NCBI GenBank assembly: GCA_026008535.1
Contig: BRKX01000006.1
Location: forward strand, 31,856,664 to 31,920,663
DNA: 64,000 nt
Direction: 5' to 3'
Source: Perilla frutescens
Taxonomy: Eukaryota; Streptophyta; Magnoliopsida; Lamiales; Lamiaceae
Numbering within the stretch: the first letter of the stretch is position 1; each line of letters begins with the position of its first letter. The notes beneath the pieces are model-generated. The model was not told the DNA's origin, did no database searches, and was given only the letters and a program-made list of their open reading frames with translations. Below, one piece after another: positions 33,763-46,652 of the stretch. The position numbers and the translations under genes were made by a program.

Positions 33763-35040
33763 TCATTCTAACTTGAAAATATCTAGATCTTAAGTCAATT
33801 TTAGAGAAAACTTTCAAACCAAATAATTCATCCAACATGTCATCTAACCTAGGGATAGAAAAACGATACTTTACCGTAATCTTGTTGATGGCGCGACAAT
33901 CCATGCACATTCTCCACTCGTTGTTCTTCTTTGGCACTAGAATGACCGGAACGGCGTACGGACTCAACGATTCACGGATTTGCTTCTTCTCCAACAACTC
34001 CTTTACTTGACGATCGATCTCTTTCGTCTCTTCGGGGCTGGTACGGTAAGCTGGACGATTGGGAAGAACGGCACCGAGCTAGAAATCGATCTGGTGCTCG
34101 ATCCCTCGAACTGGAGGTAAACCATTTCGAATCTCCTCCAAGAACACGTCCGCAAACTCGTCCATCAACGGCTGCACAACACTAGGCAAACAAGACTCGT
34201 TAGTAGCACTGCTCTTACAAGTCAAAAGAACTAAAGGCAAACCTGCTTTAATTGCTTTTTCCACGCCTTTTACAGAAATAAAAAGGCTGCAATTCTTGGC
34301 TATGTTGGACGAATTTCCAGCTGCATTGGGGCCTTTAGGGGGCTGCCTTGAAGTGTTGTTAGAAGGAGATGGAAGAACGGCGGCCGTTGAGGTGGAATCG
34401 GCCGAAACTTCACCGGTGGCGGCGGTGGATCTACGGGCTGCTGCGGCTGCCCTTTCACGTTCTTCTTTGAGCTTTTCTTGTATACTTTGTTGATCATCGG
34501 CTACAGCTTTAGGGGACAAAGGCTTTAAAATGGTGGCTCGACCGTTTCGCGTAACAGTGTAAGTGTTCGCGACGCCGTTGTGAACTGCTTGGCGGTCGAA
34601 TTCCCAAGGTCTCCCTAAGAGTATATGGGTTGCATCCATAGGAATAACATCGCAGATAACAGTGTCAGAATATCTACCAATTGAAAAATCGACACTTACC
34701 TGGCCACCTACGTGAATCTCGCCATCAGTAAGCCATTGCAGTTTATATGGCTTGGGATGCTTCATCATAGTCAGCGCTAGTTTATCTACAGCATACTGAC
34801 TAATGGCATTGATCACGCTTCCACTATCAACTATCATTGAGCATGTCTTGTCTTTGATCATGACTCGGGTATAGAAAATATTTTCTCGCTGATTTTGCTG
34901 GTCCTCGTCGCGAGTGATGCTCAAACTGCGAATAGAGACAAGGCTAACGCGAGGAGTCTCGGGCTCCTCTTCTTCAGGCTCAACTGTGGACGTCTCCTCA
35001 GTCTTAGGGACGCCTACGGGCTGCTCTTGTTCATCAACAC
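33763..35040 (-). pseudogene. Gag end, protease and RT N-terminus of the split minus-strand element
   Basis: The frame 34924-34079 encodes the retropepsin (SMIVDSGSVINAISQYAVDK; ILLGRPW) and the linker to RT, ending at a TAG that replaces the CAG codon after HQIDF. The RT start (LEKKQIRES, CRAINKITVKYRF, YFQVRMKE) follows on 33997-33763 and is then cut by the insertion; it resumes at 24680. Upstream, 34925-35040 is the acidic Gag end. The zinc knuckle and everything before it are missing, and the sequence abuts an LTR stub near 35052. Together with 21421-24680 this is one element, truncated at both ends. Confidence 0.85.
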
Positions 35041-35051
35041 CGAAAGAAAAA

Positions 35052-36135
35052 AACGCGCGGAAGACTTATAGAATCGAAACACGTCAGGCGAATGAAGGAT
35101 TCAATCCGACTATACTAGACAATATAAATGACTAAAAAAAACACAAAGATTGTGACTCGATTAATATGCTGAATTAGACTCGATAAAAATAAACAAAGAA
35201 AATGAATTAAAAATAAAGAATGACTCAATTATGTGCTTAACTCGCTGAATTGAGCACGTATAGGTAAACTCTATGAACGCTTGGACACTTGTTGAACTCA
35301 ATCTAAACTTGATAGATGATGTTGATATGGACGTTAGATGATTGATGAGTGCTGTTGAAGGCGAACGGCGTTGTTGATTGGTAGAATGAGACGATAAAAC
35401 AGTTGCAAACCCCGTGAAGATAACCTCACGAAACGTATAACAATTGGTTGTCTTCTCGATAGCAATCTAACCCTATTCCCACAAGTGAAATAGAACGAGA
35501 CCTTGAATAAAACTTAAAAAGTTGCAAGCTTCTTAAGAGTGTGTATTTTCGGCTGAAAATAAACAAAAGAGGTTCTTAGGTTGAGACAATATTGAAAGGT
35601 AAATTCTTCTTAATCAAATATTGTCTAAATATCAATGTAACAATGATCCCCGTTATATAGAAGAGGGATGGACGAAAATTAAAGATAAAATCCTAAAGGA
35701 ATTAGAAAAAATAAAGCTATCATAATCTAACTAGGATTCCTACCTTAATTAGAATAGGAAATCTACCTTAATTAGAATTCCAACTAGGAAAGAAGTTCCC
35801 ATAATTAAAACTCTAATTACCTAACTAAAAAGACCTAGAAAATACCCTGATAATAAAAAACGAAAATAATAAAATAAATACCAAAAATCAAATAATAAAA
35901 ATCTAACTATGGATAAAATAAACCCAACAACTTTGGGCCTTCAAACTTGGGCTCTTGATCTCGAACATGGGCTGATTTAATTACACTTCATGGGTTGCCA
36001 ATCATGCTCGAATATTTCATGTATTATTCTTCAAACTTTGATCTCCAATCTTTAATTTTGAACAACATAACAATCTTGGGATCTTTTAATGGTAGCTTTA
36101 GAAGAGCCGATTTGATGCTTGTCGTGCTCGTATCA
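35052..36135 (-). repeat. LTR stub, U5 end missing
   Basis: The minus-strand U3 starts TGATACGAGCACGAC at 36135. The TATA-like region and R/U5 continue to about 35052 (GCGCGGAAGACTT), where the last ~40 bp and the PBS are lost. It could be the remnant 5' LTR of the split element to its left, since both read leftward. Confidence 0.65.
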
Positions 36136-37196
36136 CCCGGGACCTATGGGACACGACAGGGACGAAATATGCAGAAGCTTAGGAACGAAACAACGTCGGA
36201 TACGTAAGGGAACAATACGAATAAAGAGAAAACACAAAAAGACTCGACTAGAAACGATCAAGACTCGAACGATTAAAGAACTTACTAGATAACGTAGACT
36301 CGACTATGACTCGATGGAATGACTTGAGGTGACTTGGCGGTGGTGGTCGTCAGAATTGATTGGATGAGCGGCGGCGATGTATGTTGTGGAATCGGCTAAA
36401 TTCGGCGAACCCGTGTTGATAACTCGAACGCGCACGTCTAGCTTCTCCGAATAGCAATTCTCCCAAGTACTTAATTATACCCTGAAGAACTTAAATAAGA
36501 CTATTGATTTGCTAGAACAATAGAATTGTAGATAAAAGTTTGATCAACCGAAGGATCGTGAGACAGATTGAGAATAACTCTTTATTTCTTGCAATTGTCT
36601 AACTTTTAATGTAACAAATGGATCCCCTATTTATAGGTGACATAGGGGACGAAAATTAAACCTAAATAAGTGATAAAAATCGATCCAAAAACTAATCCTA
36701 ATCAAACTAGGATAAAATCAAAAAATACCAAAAATAAGATAACAAAAATCTATCTAAATCTAACTAGATAAGGATAAATCCCAAACTGATTTTGGGCCTT
36801 CAAAATCTCGCCTAATTGGACCTAATTAATCACAACAATGGGCTGAATTAAGTGATTAAATTCGTGGCCCATGTTATAATTAATCTTGCCACCTTTGCAT
36901 GAAAAACAGCAACTTATCGGATTCCCATGCAAACACGTAAAACCCTTCATGCACACGTCCAAATGGCATGATTCTTCTTCTCATGTCTTCATGCTTCCTT
37001 CTTCATCATCAATAGATAGCATGGTGATCAATCTCGAGCTGCGCTTCACTTCATCTTCATGCATTTCGAATTTGCGACGTATGGAAGCTTGTAAATAAGC
37101 TTGTAACTTCTTCGCTCGCAAATGCGTCATAGGACCTCTAAATTGCAGCTCCGGATCATCCTCTTCTTTGCCTAGCTCGAATTCACAAGCTCATCA
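36136..37196 (-). repeat. LTR lacking its last eight bases
   Basis: It is homologous to the solo LTR at 19908-20988, with an open U3 tail (AKKLQAYLQASIRRKFEMHE). The 3' end reads ...AGGTCCCGGG and is fused directly to the neighbouring LTR start at 36135, so TCACATCA is gone. The U3 start is fused to integrase-tail sequence with no polypurine tract. Confidence 0.68.
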
Positions 37197-37666
37197 TCAT
37201 CGAACTCATCATCTGCAGAAAAGGGAGATAAGTCAGCAACATTGAATGTAGATGAACACTTTACTCACCGGATAAATCAATGCGATATGCATTGTCATTG
37301 ACTCGACTCAACACGGTGAACGGTCCATCTAGGCATCAATTTTGATTTTCTCAGATTAGGAAAACGGCCAGGACTTGCTTTCGCCGTTTATTCTTTTGAG
37401 CAGCATTACGTGCGCCAACGGCCTCAATACGCGCACGTATTTTCTCATGCATCTCCTTCACTTGATCCGCTTTTCTTGTACCTTTAACACTCGATAGATG
37501 CTCAACAGGTAAAGGCAAAAGATCAGTAGGCGTTAGCGGATTAAAACCATAAATAACTTCAAACGGAGACATGTTGGTAGATGAATGCACAACACGATTA
37601 TAAGCAAATTCAGCATATGGCAAACAATCTTTCCATGATTTCAAGTTGTTTTTCACTAAAGCACGC
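37197..37666 (-). pseudogene. Integrase C-terminal remnant
   Basis: The minus-strand frame encodes KNNLKSWKDCLPYAEFAYNR, SSTNMSPFEVIYGFNPLTP, LPVEHLSSVKG and the basic KNKRRK region. It then loses frame before the GDGPF-like and FNVADLSPFS pieces near 37230-37330. It is interrupted at 37667 by an LTR. It is the 3' end of the element whose LTR is 36136-37196. Confidence 0.8.
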
Positions 37667-38042
37667 TGATGTGACACGGGACTAAATGACACAACGAGAC
37701 ACAAAAGACGCGGAAGCTAGGAAAGAAACTACGTTGATTACGAAAGGATTCTATACGTGAATAACTAGACAACTAAGACTCAATTAAAATACCTAGACAA
37801 TGACACACAAAATAACACAAAATCCAAATAGAGATAGAGCTGTTTTGGACGGTTAGAACAATGGATAGGATGATGATGATTCGATGATGGTGAATAGGTT
37901 TAGAATGGCTTGAGTAGATAGGGTATGATAGAGTAGAATCGAACTTACGGATTGAACGAGATGAACACGAACTTGAACTCGAACAGGCTGACTTGGAACG
38001 AACGTTTGGCAACGGTGGATGGCGTCGATCGGCGGTGATGAT

Positions 38043-38937
38043 TGATGCAATCCTCGCCGGCATACGACAAAGACAGCAGATGTTTTATCCAGGATTGTAG
38101 CAGATTCCTCGGATTGGATGGATGGATCCAAACCCTAGCCTCTCAAAGATGTCAAACCTCGAACACGATGTAGTCGAGACCCTCGATCAATTGGAAACAC
38201 GAACTTGGATTGGGTGATGACGCCACAAACGGGGATGTGAATCCGTTTGATAAGTCGATTGAATCTCACGTTGTGTTGTGAAACTCGAATAACTCTCTCA
38301 GAGAGAAAAGTGAAAACTCACGTAATAAAATTAATGAAATCAAAGTTGTGTAACATAAAGGTCTTACAAGCCTTATATAGTTGGTCCAGAAACCTAATTA
38401 AACTAGGAAATAAAACATAAGAATCGCGCAATTCCGGACACGCCCAGATGGGCGCGACACAGGGTCAATCGCGCCTCCACTCGCGCTGTAGGTCGCGCCG
38501 GTCTCATTCCGTGCAGCGTCTGTGGCGCGACCGGCTTCACTCGCGCCTCAGGTCGAGCCAAGCGGCGCGACCGGGTTCTCGCGTCCTGACTCGTGCCTCA
38601 GGTCGCGTTGTAGAACGCGCCAGTCTCATCGTCCGAAGCATTGATAGCGCGACCGGGTCCACTCGCGTGCTCACCCGCGCTGTAGCTCGCGTCAAGCGGC
38701 GCGACCGGGTGCTCGCGTCCTGACTCGTGCTGTAGTCCGTGCCCGTAGCTCGAGATCACTATCTTCCACTTGGGCTCGGGTTCTTCTCCTTCTACGGGTC
38801 GTTTAGCCAACTCTTGGTTCCAGATCTCTCACATGAATCCATTGAGGCTTTCCTTGAACCTCTGGACTATTGCTCGGGTTATCGGTCCTTCTGGCACTTT
38901 GATTGGATCGGACATCTCCTCAGCTCGGGTCTTATCA
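38043..38937 (-). mobile_element. Solo LTR with CG-rich U3 repeats, TSD ATGAT
   Basis: This 895-bp minus-strand LTR is flanked by ATGAT at 38038-38042 and 38938-38942. It is related to 8846-9726, and its decayed U3 tail reads PEGPITRAIVQRFKESLNGF. The segment 38424-38752 is CG-rich. Confidence 0.92.
38424..38752. repeat. CG-rich degenerate tandem repeat
   Basis: Units built from GGCGCGACCGG, ACTCGCGC and CTCAGGTCGCG recur about eight times over ~330 bp. This is far above the local GC and CpG level. Confidence 0.75.
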
Positions 38938-38971
38938 ATGATGGTGATAAGTTGATGTGAATTAAAATTTA

Positions 38972-40107
38972 TGATGTGACCCGGACAATGAATCCAAGAC
39001 ACGAAGAATACGCAAGCGGAAGACTTTAGGACTCGAACAACGTCAGCTAAAGAAGGATTCAAACCGACTCGAATTAAACAGTAAAACTTACTAGAAATCG
39101 AAGATACGAACTATGACTCGATGAACACACTTGATACGTCTAAGGGTGGCTGGAATCTGATGGTGAACGACGGCGAATGGCGGTGGAGTGTTGGTGATGG
39201 CGGCGGTGGTTTGGTAGAAGGATAGGACAGATCGGTGAACCCGTGTTGAATCAACCCGAACGCACTCGTCTAACTTCTCCGGATAGCAATTCCCCCAAGT
39301 ACTTGATAAATACCCTGAAGAACTTAAATAAGACTATTGATTTGCTAGAACAATAGAATATATGATAAATGGGTGATCAACCAAAGGATCGTGAGACAAT
39401 TGAGAAATTAACTCTTTATTTCATGCAACGTCTGAATAATAATGTCACAAGGTACTCCTATTTATAGGAGTGTATATGGACGAAAATTAGAGTCCTAAAA
39501 GCTAAAGAAATCAAAAATATACTAATCCTAATCAATCTAGGATAAAATCAAAAGATACCAAAAATAAGATAATAAAAATCTAACTAGATAAGGATAAATC
39601 CCAAACTGATTTTGGGCCTTCAAAATTCGCCTATTTGGACTTCAATCTACATGACATGGGCTGCCAAATAATCAATTAATTCGTGGCCCATGTGATGTTT
39701 AATTCTTGCCACCTTTGCATGAAAAACAGCAACTTGTCGGATTCCCATGCAAACGCGTAGAACTCTTCATGCACACGTCCAAATGGCGTGATTCTTCTTC
39801 TCACGTCTTCATGCTTCCTTCTTCTTCATTAATGGAAAGCATGGTGATCAATCTCGAGCTGCCCTTGTCTTCATCTTCACCAAGTTCGAATTTACGACGA
39901 ATAGAAGCTTGTAAATAAGCTTGCAACTTCTTAGCTCGCAAACGCGTCATTGGACCTTTAAACTGCAGCTCCGGATCATCTTGATCATTACCTTGCTCGA
40001 TCTCGTCATTCTGATCTTCTTCATCTTCTATGGACAACATAGCAATCCACTTGGGGCTGCCATGGTGCATTTCTTCTTCTTTTGTTGGCATGATCTGATT
40101 CTCATCA
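38972..40107 (-). mobile_element. LTR of the protease-only family, nested, no clear TSD
   Basis: This 1,136-bp LTR is close to 1376-2525 and 5044-6193, with the same U3 tail (NDENQIMPTKEEE, then FKGPMTRLRAKKLQ). It ends with an intact CATCA. The left flank AAATTTA looks like the first internal bases of the element, so it is not a clean solo LTR. Confidence 0.78.
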
Positions 40108-40912
40108 GAACCCGAAAGTTACCTTGAATCTCGAACGTACACAAAGCCAAATTCTTTAAGTTGCTCTTCAATAGCGAGTTTTCGACGATCCCTCGAACGT
40201 GGACGGCGAATTCTCTTTGTAAAACTTAGAATTGCTAAATCTAAGAGTATGAATTTAAATGATCTAAACTCACAAAGATTAAATGGAGGTTGAGACAATA
40301 TTGAAGCAAAGCTTTAATTTTCAAATATGGTCTAAAGTAACAATGAAATATGGATCCACTATTTATAATAGTAGGACTGAAAATCCTAGACTAAGGACCG
40401 AAAATTATAGTCCAAATTGAAGTAGAATTGGACTTCAACAACTTCCTAAACTAGAATTCTATTTAAGGTAGATTTTGTAGATCTTGCCTTATCTAAAAAT
40501 CTAGTCAAAATTCTATCTAATAATAACCGAAAAATCGGTCCAAAACTATAGCATAAAATAAATAAATAAAATACTATAGTCTAATAAATCAATCCCCTTA
40601 ATTGGATCATTAAGGGCCGATCAAACTTTGGGCTTCTTTCACTTGGGCCGTGAACATCAACACACGCACACATGCACATTAACATGCACACGTACACATC
40701 CTCATGTAATGCACTCCAAGTCTTGATCTCCATCTTCCATCTTCAATAAGGTCATCATCTTCAAGCTTCCTTGCACACCGTCTTCAACTTCGAACTTCTT
40801 GCGAATTGTAGCTTGCAAATATTCTTGCAACTTCTTAGCTCGTAGTCTTGTGACGGGTCCTTTGAATTGCAGCTCCTCATTGACTTCATCATTGCTATGG
40901 ATGTCCTCATCA

Positions 40913-43488
40913 TTCCCACCCTGCTGAAGAGAATTCGTCCTCGAATTTGAAGTGTCATCATGGTCGAATTCATCTGCAGAAAAAGGAGACAAATCAGCAA
41001 CATTAAATGTAGAAGAACACTTGTACTCAAAACAGTGAATGGGCCATCCCCACGGGGCGACAACTTCGACTTCCTCAAGTTGGGGAATCGGCCTGGACTC
41101 AAATGGATCCAAACACGATCTCCGGGCTGGAATATCACACGCTTGCGCCTCGTGTTGCGTGCTGCGGCGGTTTGGGCACCTTTGTGCTTGATCCGGACAT
41201 GAAACTTCTCGTGCATCTCTCGAATAAAATCAGCTCTCTTCATATCTTTAACACTCGTTAGATGCTCAACGGGTAAAGGAATCAAATCAGTTGGAGTTAA
41301 TGGATTAAAACCATAAACTACCTCAAATGGAGACATGTTAGTAGAAGAATGAATAACACGATTATAAGCAAATTCAGCATATGGTAAACACTCTTCCCAT
41401 GACTTCAAATTGTTCTTAATTAGAGACCTAAGTAAAGCTCCTAATGTACGATTCACAACCTCATTTTGACCATCAGTTTGTGGATGACATGCAGTAGAAA
41501 ACAATAACTTAGTACCCAATTTTCCCCACAAAACACGCCAAAAATGTCCTAAAAACTTAGAATCCCTATCACTAACAATAGTATGAGGAATTTCATGCAA
41601 TCTAACAACATGCACAAAGAACAAGTTGGCAATATGAACAGCATCATCGGTTTTTCTACATGCTATGAAATGAGCCATTTTAGAGAACCGATCAACTACA
41701 ACAAACACCGAATCTTTACCCGACCTAGACCTAGGCAATCCCAAGATGAAATCCATAGAAATATCAATCCAATGGGCTGTAGGGGCGGGTAATGGCGTAT
41801 AAAGACCGAATGGGTGTGAAGTGGATTTGGCTTGACGACAAGTAATGCAACGATTACACACATTCATTCTCTACATCCCTACGCATATGCGGCCAATAAA
41901 AGTGTTCATGCAGCAAGTTCAATGTCTTATGTACACCAAAGTGACCCATTAACCCTCCCGCATGCGATTCTAATACAAGTAGCTCACGCATAGAACAAAT
42001 AGGAATGCATAACTTAGACTCCTTAAACAAAAACCCATCATGCACATAATATCCATCAATAGCTCTAGATTTCGACACACATGAAGCATAAATGGGGCTG
42101 AAATAGGCGTCCTCAACATATAGAGACTTAATGGACTCGAAACCAAACATTTTAGCATGCATTAAGTTCAGAAGTGCGTACCTTCGAGACAATGCATCCG
42201 CGACGACGTTCTCTTCACCTTTCTTGTACTTGATCACGTATGGGAAGGACTCGATGAATTCCACCCATCTTGCATGTCTCTTGTTCAAGTTTTGCTGTCC
42301 TTTGAGGTGCTTTAAACTCTCGTGGTCCGTGTGAATCACAAACTCCTTGGGCCAAAGATAGTGATGCCATGTATCCAATGCACGCTTCAAAGCATAAAGC
42401 TCATTGTCATACGTAGAATATCTCAAACTGGCGCCACTAAGCTTCTCGCTCAAGTAGGCGACGGGCCTGCGATCCTGCATCAAAACTGCACCAATACCTA
42501 TGCCCGAAGCATCACACTCGATCTCAAAAGTCTTAGTAAAATCAGGTAAACGAAGAACAGGAGCAGAACACAACAAAGATTTCAAAGTATTAAATGCATG
42601 CTCTTGTTGTTTACCCCACTCAAATCTCCGGTCCTTCTTACTTAGCTCAGTAAGAGGGGCGGCTATACTGGAGAAATCCCGTACAAAACGACGGTAAAAT
42701 CCAGCTAGTCCATGAAAAGACCGAACCTCGGAGGCGTTTTTCGGGGTTGGCCATTCTTCAATCGCTTTGATTTTGGAACGGTCTACCTCAATACCTCGTG
42801 AACTGATGACAAAGCCTAGAAAAACGACTTCATCTATACAAAAGGAACACTTAGACAAATTTCCATACAACTTTGCATCACGCAAGAGCATAAAAACACA
42901 CCTAAGGTGTTCTAGGTGCGCCTGTGCACTGTGACTGTAAATCAAGATATCATCAAAGTAAACAACCAAAAATTTACCAATCACATCACGCAAAACATGG
43001 TTCATTAACCTCATAAACGTACTCGGTGCATTAGTGAGACCAAAAGGCATAACTAACTACTCATATAAACCATGCTTTGTTTTAAACGCAGTTTTCCATT
43101 CATCCCCTTCATGCATTCTAACTTGAAAATACCCAGATCTTAAATCTATCTTAGAAAACACATTAGAACCACTTAATTCATCTAGCATATCATCAAGTCT
43201 AGGGATAGGAAATATGTACTTAATCGTGATTTTATTGATGGCATGACAATCCATGCACATCCTCCATTCGTTGTTCTTTTTTAGCACTAGGTGACTGGAA
43301 CTGCACAAGGGCTCATCGACTCACGGATTTGCTTCTTCTCCAACAACTCCTTCACTTGGCGGTCGATCTCCTTCGTCTCCTCGGGGGACGTGCGGTACGC
43401 CGGTCTATTGGGTAAGACTGCGCCGGGTATGAAGTCGATCTGGTGCTCGATCCCACAAACTGGAGGTAATCCACTTGGAATCTCTTAG
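40913..43488 (-). pseudogene. pol of a deleted gypsy copy (RT, RNase H, integrase), gag and protease missing
   Basis: Reading leftward from 43488, the RT starts at GIEHQIDF; the YFDDIL Asp pair is near 42949-42954. RNase H (CDASGIGIGAVLMQD, HTDHESLKHL) and integrase follow, with HAGGLMGHFG, SMDFILGLPRSRSG, VSDRDSKFLGHF and QTDGQNEVVNRTLG, so all three core acidic residues are present. Breaks: a 2-bp loss near 43292, TGG to TAG in the YEWLVMPF motif (about 43057), a 4-bp duplication near 41865 and a ~45-bp loss after DGPFTVLS. At 43488 the RT start is fused straight to leader DNA, so gag and most of the protease were deleted. The element could move only with help. Confidence 0.88.
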
Positions 43489-43855
43489 ATATCTAAGGTA
43501 GTTACCAAAATCAAAACAAACTAAGAAGGAAATTTCCTAAAAGAAAGAGAATATAAAAGGAAATAACCAACTATGGATTTGTACCTAAAAGGAAGGTACC
43601 AAAATAAAATAGAACACAAAAGGAAACAAAGGATTATTTCTTTTTTTTTTTTTTGAATTTCGGATTTTTTTTATTTGATTTTTTTTATCGTTTCTTTTCT
43701 TTTTCTTTTTTTGTACGATCTCTTTTTTTTATAACAATAAACAATACGGAAAATAAATTACAACTCGATAAAACTCAAAATAAAATAAACGGGACAAATA
43801 AACGAGTATGGAACCATGAACGATATAAACCGACGTGGCTCTTGATACCAATTTA
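43489..43855 (-). other. PBS and truncated leader of the deleted copy
   Basis: The PBS (minus TGGTATCAAGAGCC) is at 43837-43850. The leader includes the A-rich tract (T-runs at 43640-43735) and stops inside the pyrimidine-rich part, fused to pol at 43488. Confidence 0.8.
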
Positions 43856-43977
43856 TGATGTGACCCGGAACTAAATGACACAACGAGACACAAAAGACGC
43901 GGAAGCTAGGAAAGAAACTACGTCGATTACGAAAAGATTCTATACTCGAATAACTAGACAACTAAGACTCAATTAAA
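43856..43977 (-). repeat. 5' LTR fragment (last 122 bp)
   Basis: It ends GTTCCGGGTCACATCA at the PBS side. It breaks off at ACTCAATTAAA where related LTRs go on, and is fused to a gag fragment on the opposite strand. Confidence 0.78.
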
Positions 43978-44064
43978 TGGTACACTACGCATCGAAAGTT
44001 GAACGGCAGCTCAAAGATGGCCGGAGGAAGACCACGAGTAGTTTAGCCCCTCCACGCCAATCTT
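43978..44064 (+). pseudogene. gag fragment, continues at 45293 after a solo LTR
   Basis: It encodes VHYASKVERQLKDGRRK, matching the Gag segment just before the linker in the copy at 27732. It is interrupted at CCAATCTT by the solo LTR 44065-45287. Confidence 0.8.
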
Positions 44065-45287
44065 TGATGTGACCCGGGACTCAATGACCAACGAGACACA
44101 AAAGACGCGGAAGCTAGGAAAGAAACTACGTCGATTACGAAAGGATTCTATACTCGAATAACTAGACGACTATGACTCAATTAAAATACCTAGATAATAT
44201 CACACAAAATAAAACACAAATCCAAATATAATAGGCTGTTTTGGGACGGTAATATGGACGACTAGGATGATGATGATCGATGGTGATGAATAGGTTTAGA
44301 ATGGCTAGAGTAGATAGGGTATGTTAGAGATGAAACGGACTTACGGATTTAAAGGACGATGACGAACTCGAACACGATGGAGCTGGACTTGGAACGGACG
44401 GATGGTGATGATGATCGGCGTCGAACGGCGGAGATGATGGTGTAAAGTCGATGTGAATTACAACCTGAAAGTTGCCTTGAATCTCGAACGTACACAAGGC
44501 CAAATTCTTTAAGTTGCTCTTCGATAGCGAGTTTCCGACGATCCCTCGAACGTGGACGGTGAATTCCCTTTGTAAAACTTAGAGATGCTAAATCTAAGAG
44601 TATGAATTTAAAAGATCTAAACTCACAAAGATATAAAATGGGGTTGAGACAATATTGAAGCAAAGCTTTAATTATCAAATATGGTCTGAATAACAATGAA
44701 ATATGGATCCACTATTTATAATAGTTGGATCGAATTCCTAAGGCTAAGGGACGAAAATAATAGTCCTAATTAGACTAGAATTGGACTTTGACTACTTCCT
44801 AAACTAGAATTCTATTTAAGGTAGATTTTGTAGATCTTGCCTTATCTAAAAATCTAGTCAAAACTCTATCTAAAATAACCGAAAATATTAACTAAAAATC
44901 TGCCAAAATTTCGTCCAAAATTATAATAAATAAAATACTATAGTCTAATAAATCAATCCCCTTAATTGGATCATCAAGGGCCGATTATTTTGGGCTTTTC
45001 CACCATGCATGCTTAACTTGGGCTGAATAGCAAGTATACATAGCTAGCCCAACAAAAGCACATTTGCACGCCTCTTTCATGTATTGCACTCCACATCTTG
45101 ATCTCCTTCTTCCATCTTCAATAAGGTCATCATCTTCAAGCTTCCTTCCATACCGTCTTCAACTTCGAACCTCTTGCGAATTACAGCTTGCAAATATTCT
45201 TGCAACTTTTTAGCTCGCAGTCTTGTGACGGGTCCTTTGAATTGCAGCTCTTCATTGACTTCCTCATTGCTATGGATGTCCTCATCA
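44065..45287 (-). mobile_element. Solo LTR, TSD ATCTT
   Basis: This 1,223-bp minus-strand LTR runs from TGATGAGGACATCC to GGGTCACATCA. It is flanked by ATCTT at 44060-44064 and 45288-45292. The U3 tail is open (FKGPVTRLRAKKLQEYLQ). Confidence 0.94.
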
Positions 45288-45292
45288 ATCTT

Positions 45293-46652
45293 GGCCACAA
45301 GGTATGCCTTCTACAACCCCATCCGACCCTACACGGTCCAAGGGTGCCCCAGAACAGCCCGTTCGACGCTTTGATCGCTCTGCACCGCAGCCCAATCGTA
45401 GACCCGAGTCTACACCACCAAGGCTGGCCCCCACACGGCCAAATCAAGGGAGTTCGACCCCTACAGCGCCTACACGAGCTCGTGACGTTCAATGTCACAA
45501 ATGTCAAGGTTGGGGCCACTTTCAAGCTCAGTGTCCAAACCGACGCATTCTATACTTGACGGAATCAAATGAAGTCGAATCAGCCAGTGAGGATGAGACA
45601 GAGCCAGTGGACGACCACCACACATGAGAGAAAAGTCGAGAGTGATGCAGCCCATGAGCAAGTCGATCCGGAAGCTCAACAAGTCAGTTTGGTTACAATC
45701 CGGAGTTTGAGCATCATTCGAGAAGAGGAACAAGAGCACCAATGGGAGAACATCTTCTACACCCGTGCAGTGATACAAGGTCACACGTGTTCCATGATAA
45801 TTGACAGTGGCAGTGTCATAAATGCCATCAGTCAATATGCAGTGGAAAAGCTTGGTCTACCGGTAAAACAACATGCAAAGGCTTACAGATTGCAATGGCT
45901 TACAGATAGAGGCGAGATACGCGTTGTTCACCAGGTACGTGTATCTTTCTCAATCCATAAGTTTTCTGACACTATTTTGTGTGATGTTATCCGTATGGAT
46001 GCAGCACACTTGTTGTTAGGCAGGCCTTGGCAGTATGGTCGACGTGTAGTCCACGACGGACGACTGAACACGTACACGGTCGACTTAGATAGCCGAATCA
46101 GCACCTTGAGGCCATTGGCATCTAAAGACGTTGCTATAGATCAGCAACGCATGCAAGAAAGGTTCAAAGAGGAAAAGGCGAAGCAAGTAGCCACAAAACG
46201 GCCCCCGAAAGCCACGGCCGATTTGGCAGCCCCCGGACAGCCCCTTGGCGATGCCACCTCCCCTTCCAAATAACCTCATTCGGACTCCTTAGCTGTGGAA
46301 AAGAAGAAGGAATCGAGTGCAAGCAAACCACACACAAAGAGCTTGTTTATTTCAGTGAAAGGAGTTCAGAAAGCTGTGAAAGCAGGTATGCCCCTTGTCT
46401 TACTCACATTTAAGAGCAGTCTACTAATGATTGTTTATCTAGTGATGTGCAGCCCTTACTTGAAGAGTTCAAGGACGTTTTCCCTGAAGAGATACCCGGA
46501 GGACTTCCGCCAGTGCGAGGAATCGAGCATCAGATCGATTTCGTCCCCGGGGCTGTGCTACCCAACCGACCAGCCTATAGGACGTCTCTCGACGAGACTA
46601 AAAAGATAGATAGACAAGTCAAAGAGCTGTTAGAGAAGAAAGCAAATCCGTG
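45293..46652 (+). pseudogene. gag end and protease of a plus-strand gypsy copy
   Basis: Zinc knuckle CHKCQGWGHFQAQC (about 45493-45534), acidic linker, then retropepsin with DSG from 45803 and LLLGRPW near 46010. Breaks: a frameshift near 45625 between the knuckle and the SLVTIRSL segment, a TAA at 46271-46273, a shift near 46430, and a one-base A insertion at LEKKQI (46640-46645). The region 45569-46273 is open. Its upstream part lies at 43978-44064 beyond the solo LTR. Confidence 0.85.

Larger units (their letters stand above)
37667..40912 (-). repeat. 3' LTR of a deleted gypsy copy, carrying two nested LTRs
   Basis: It starts (minus) TGATGAGGACATCC at 40912, directly after the purine tract CAGCAGGGTGGGAA, and ends GTGTCACATCA at 37667. 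Its own parts are 37667-38042, 38943-38961 and 40108-40912, about 1,200 bp in all. The left flank is CACGC. Confidence 0.85.

Noticed and set aside
38448..38723. 91-aa Arg-rich ORF
   Set aside because: It is a reading of the CG-rich LTR repeat with no start context or domain.
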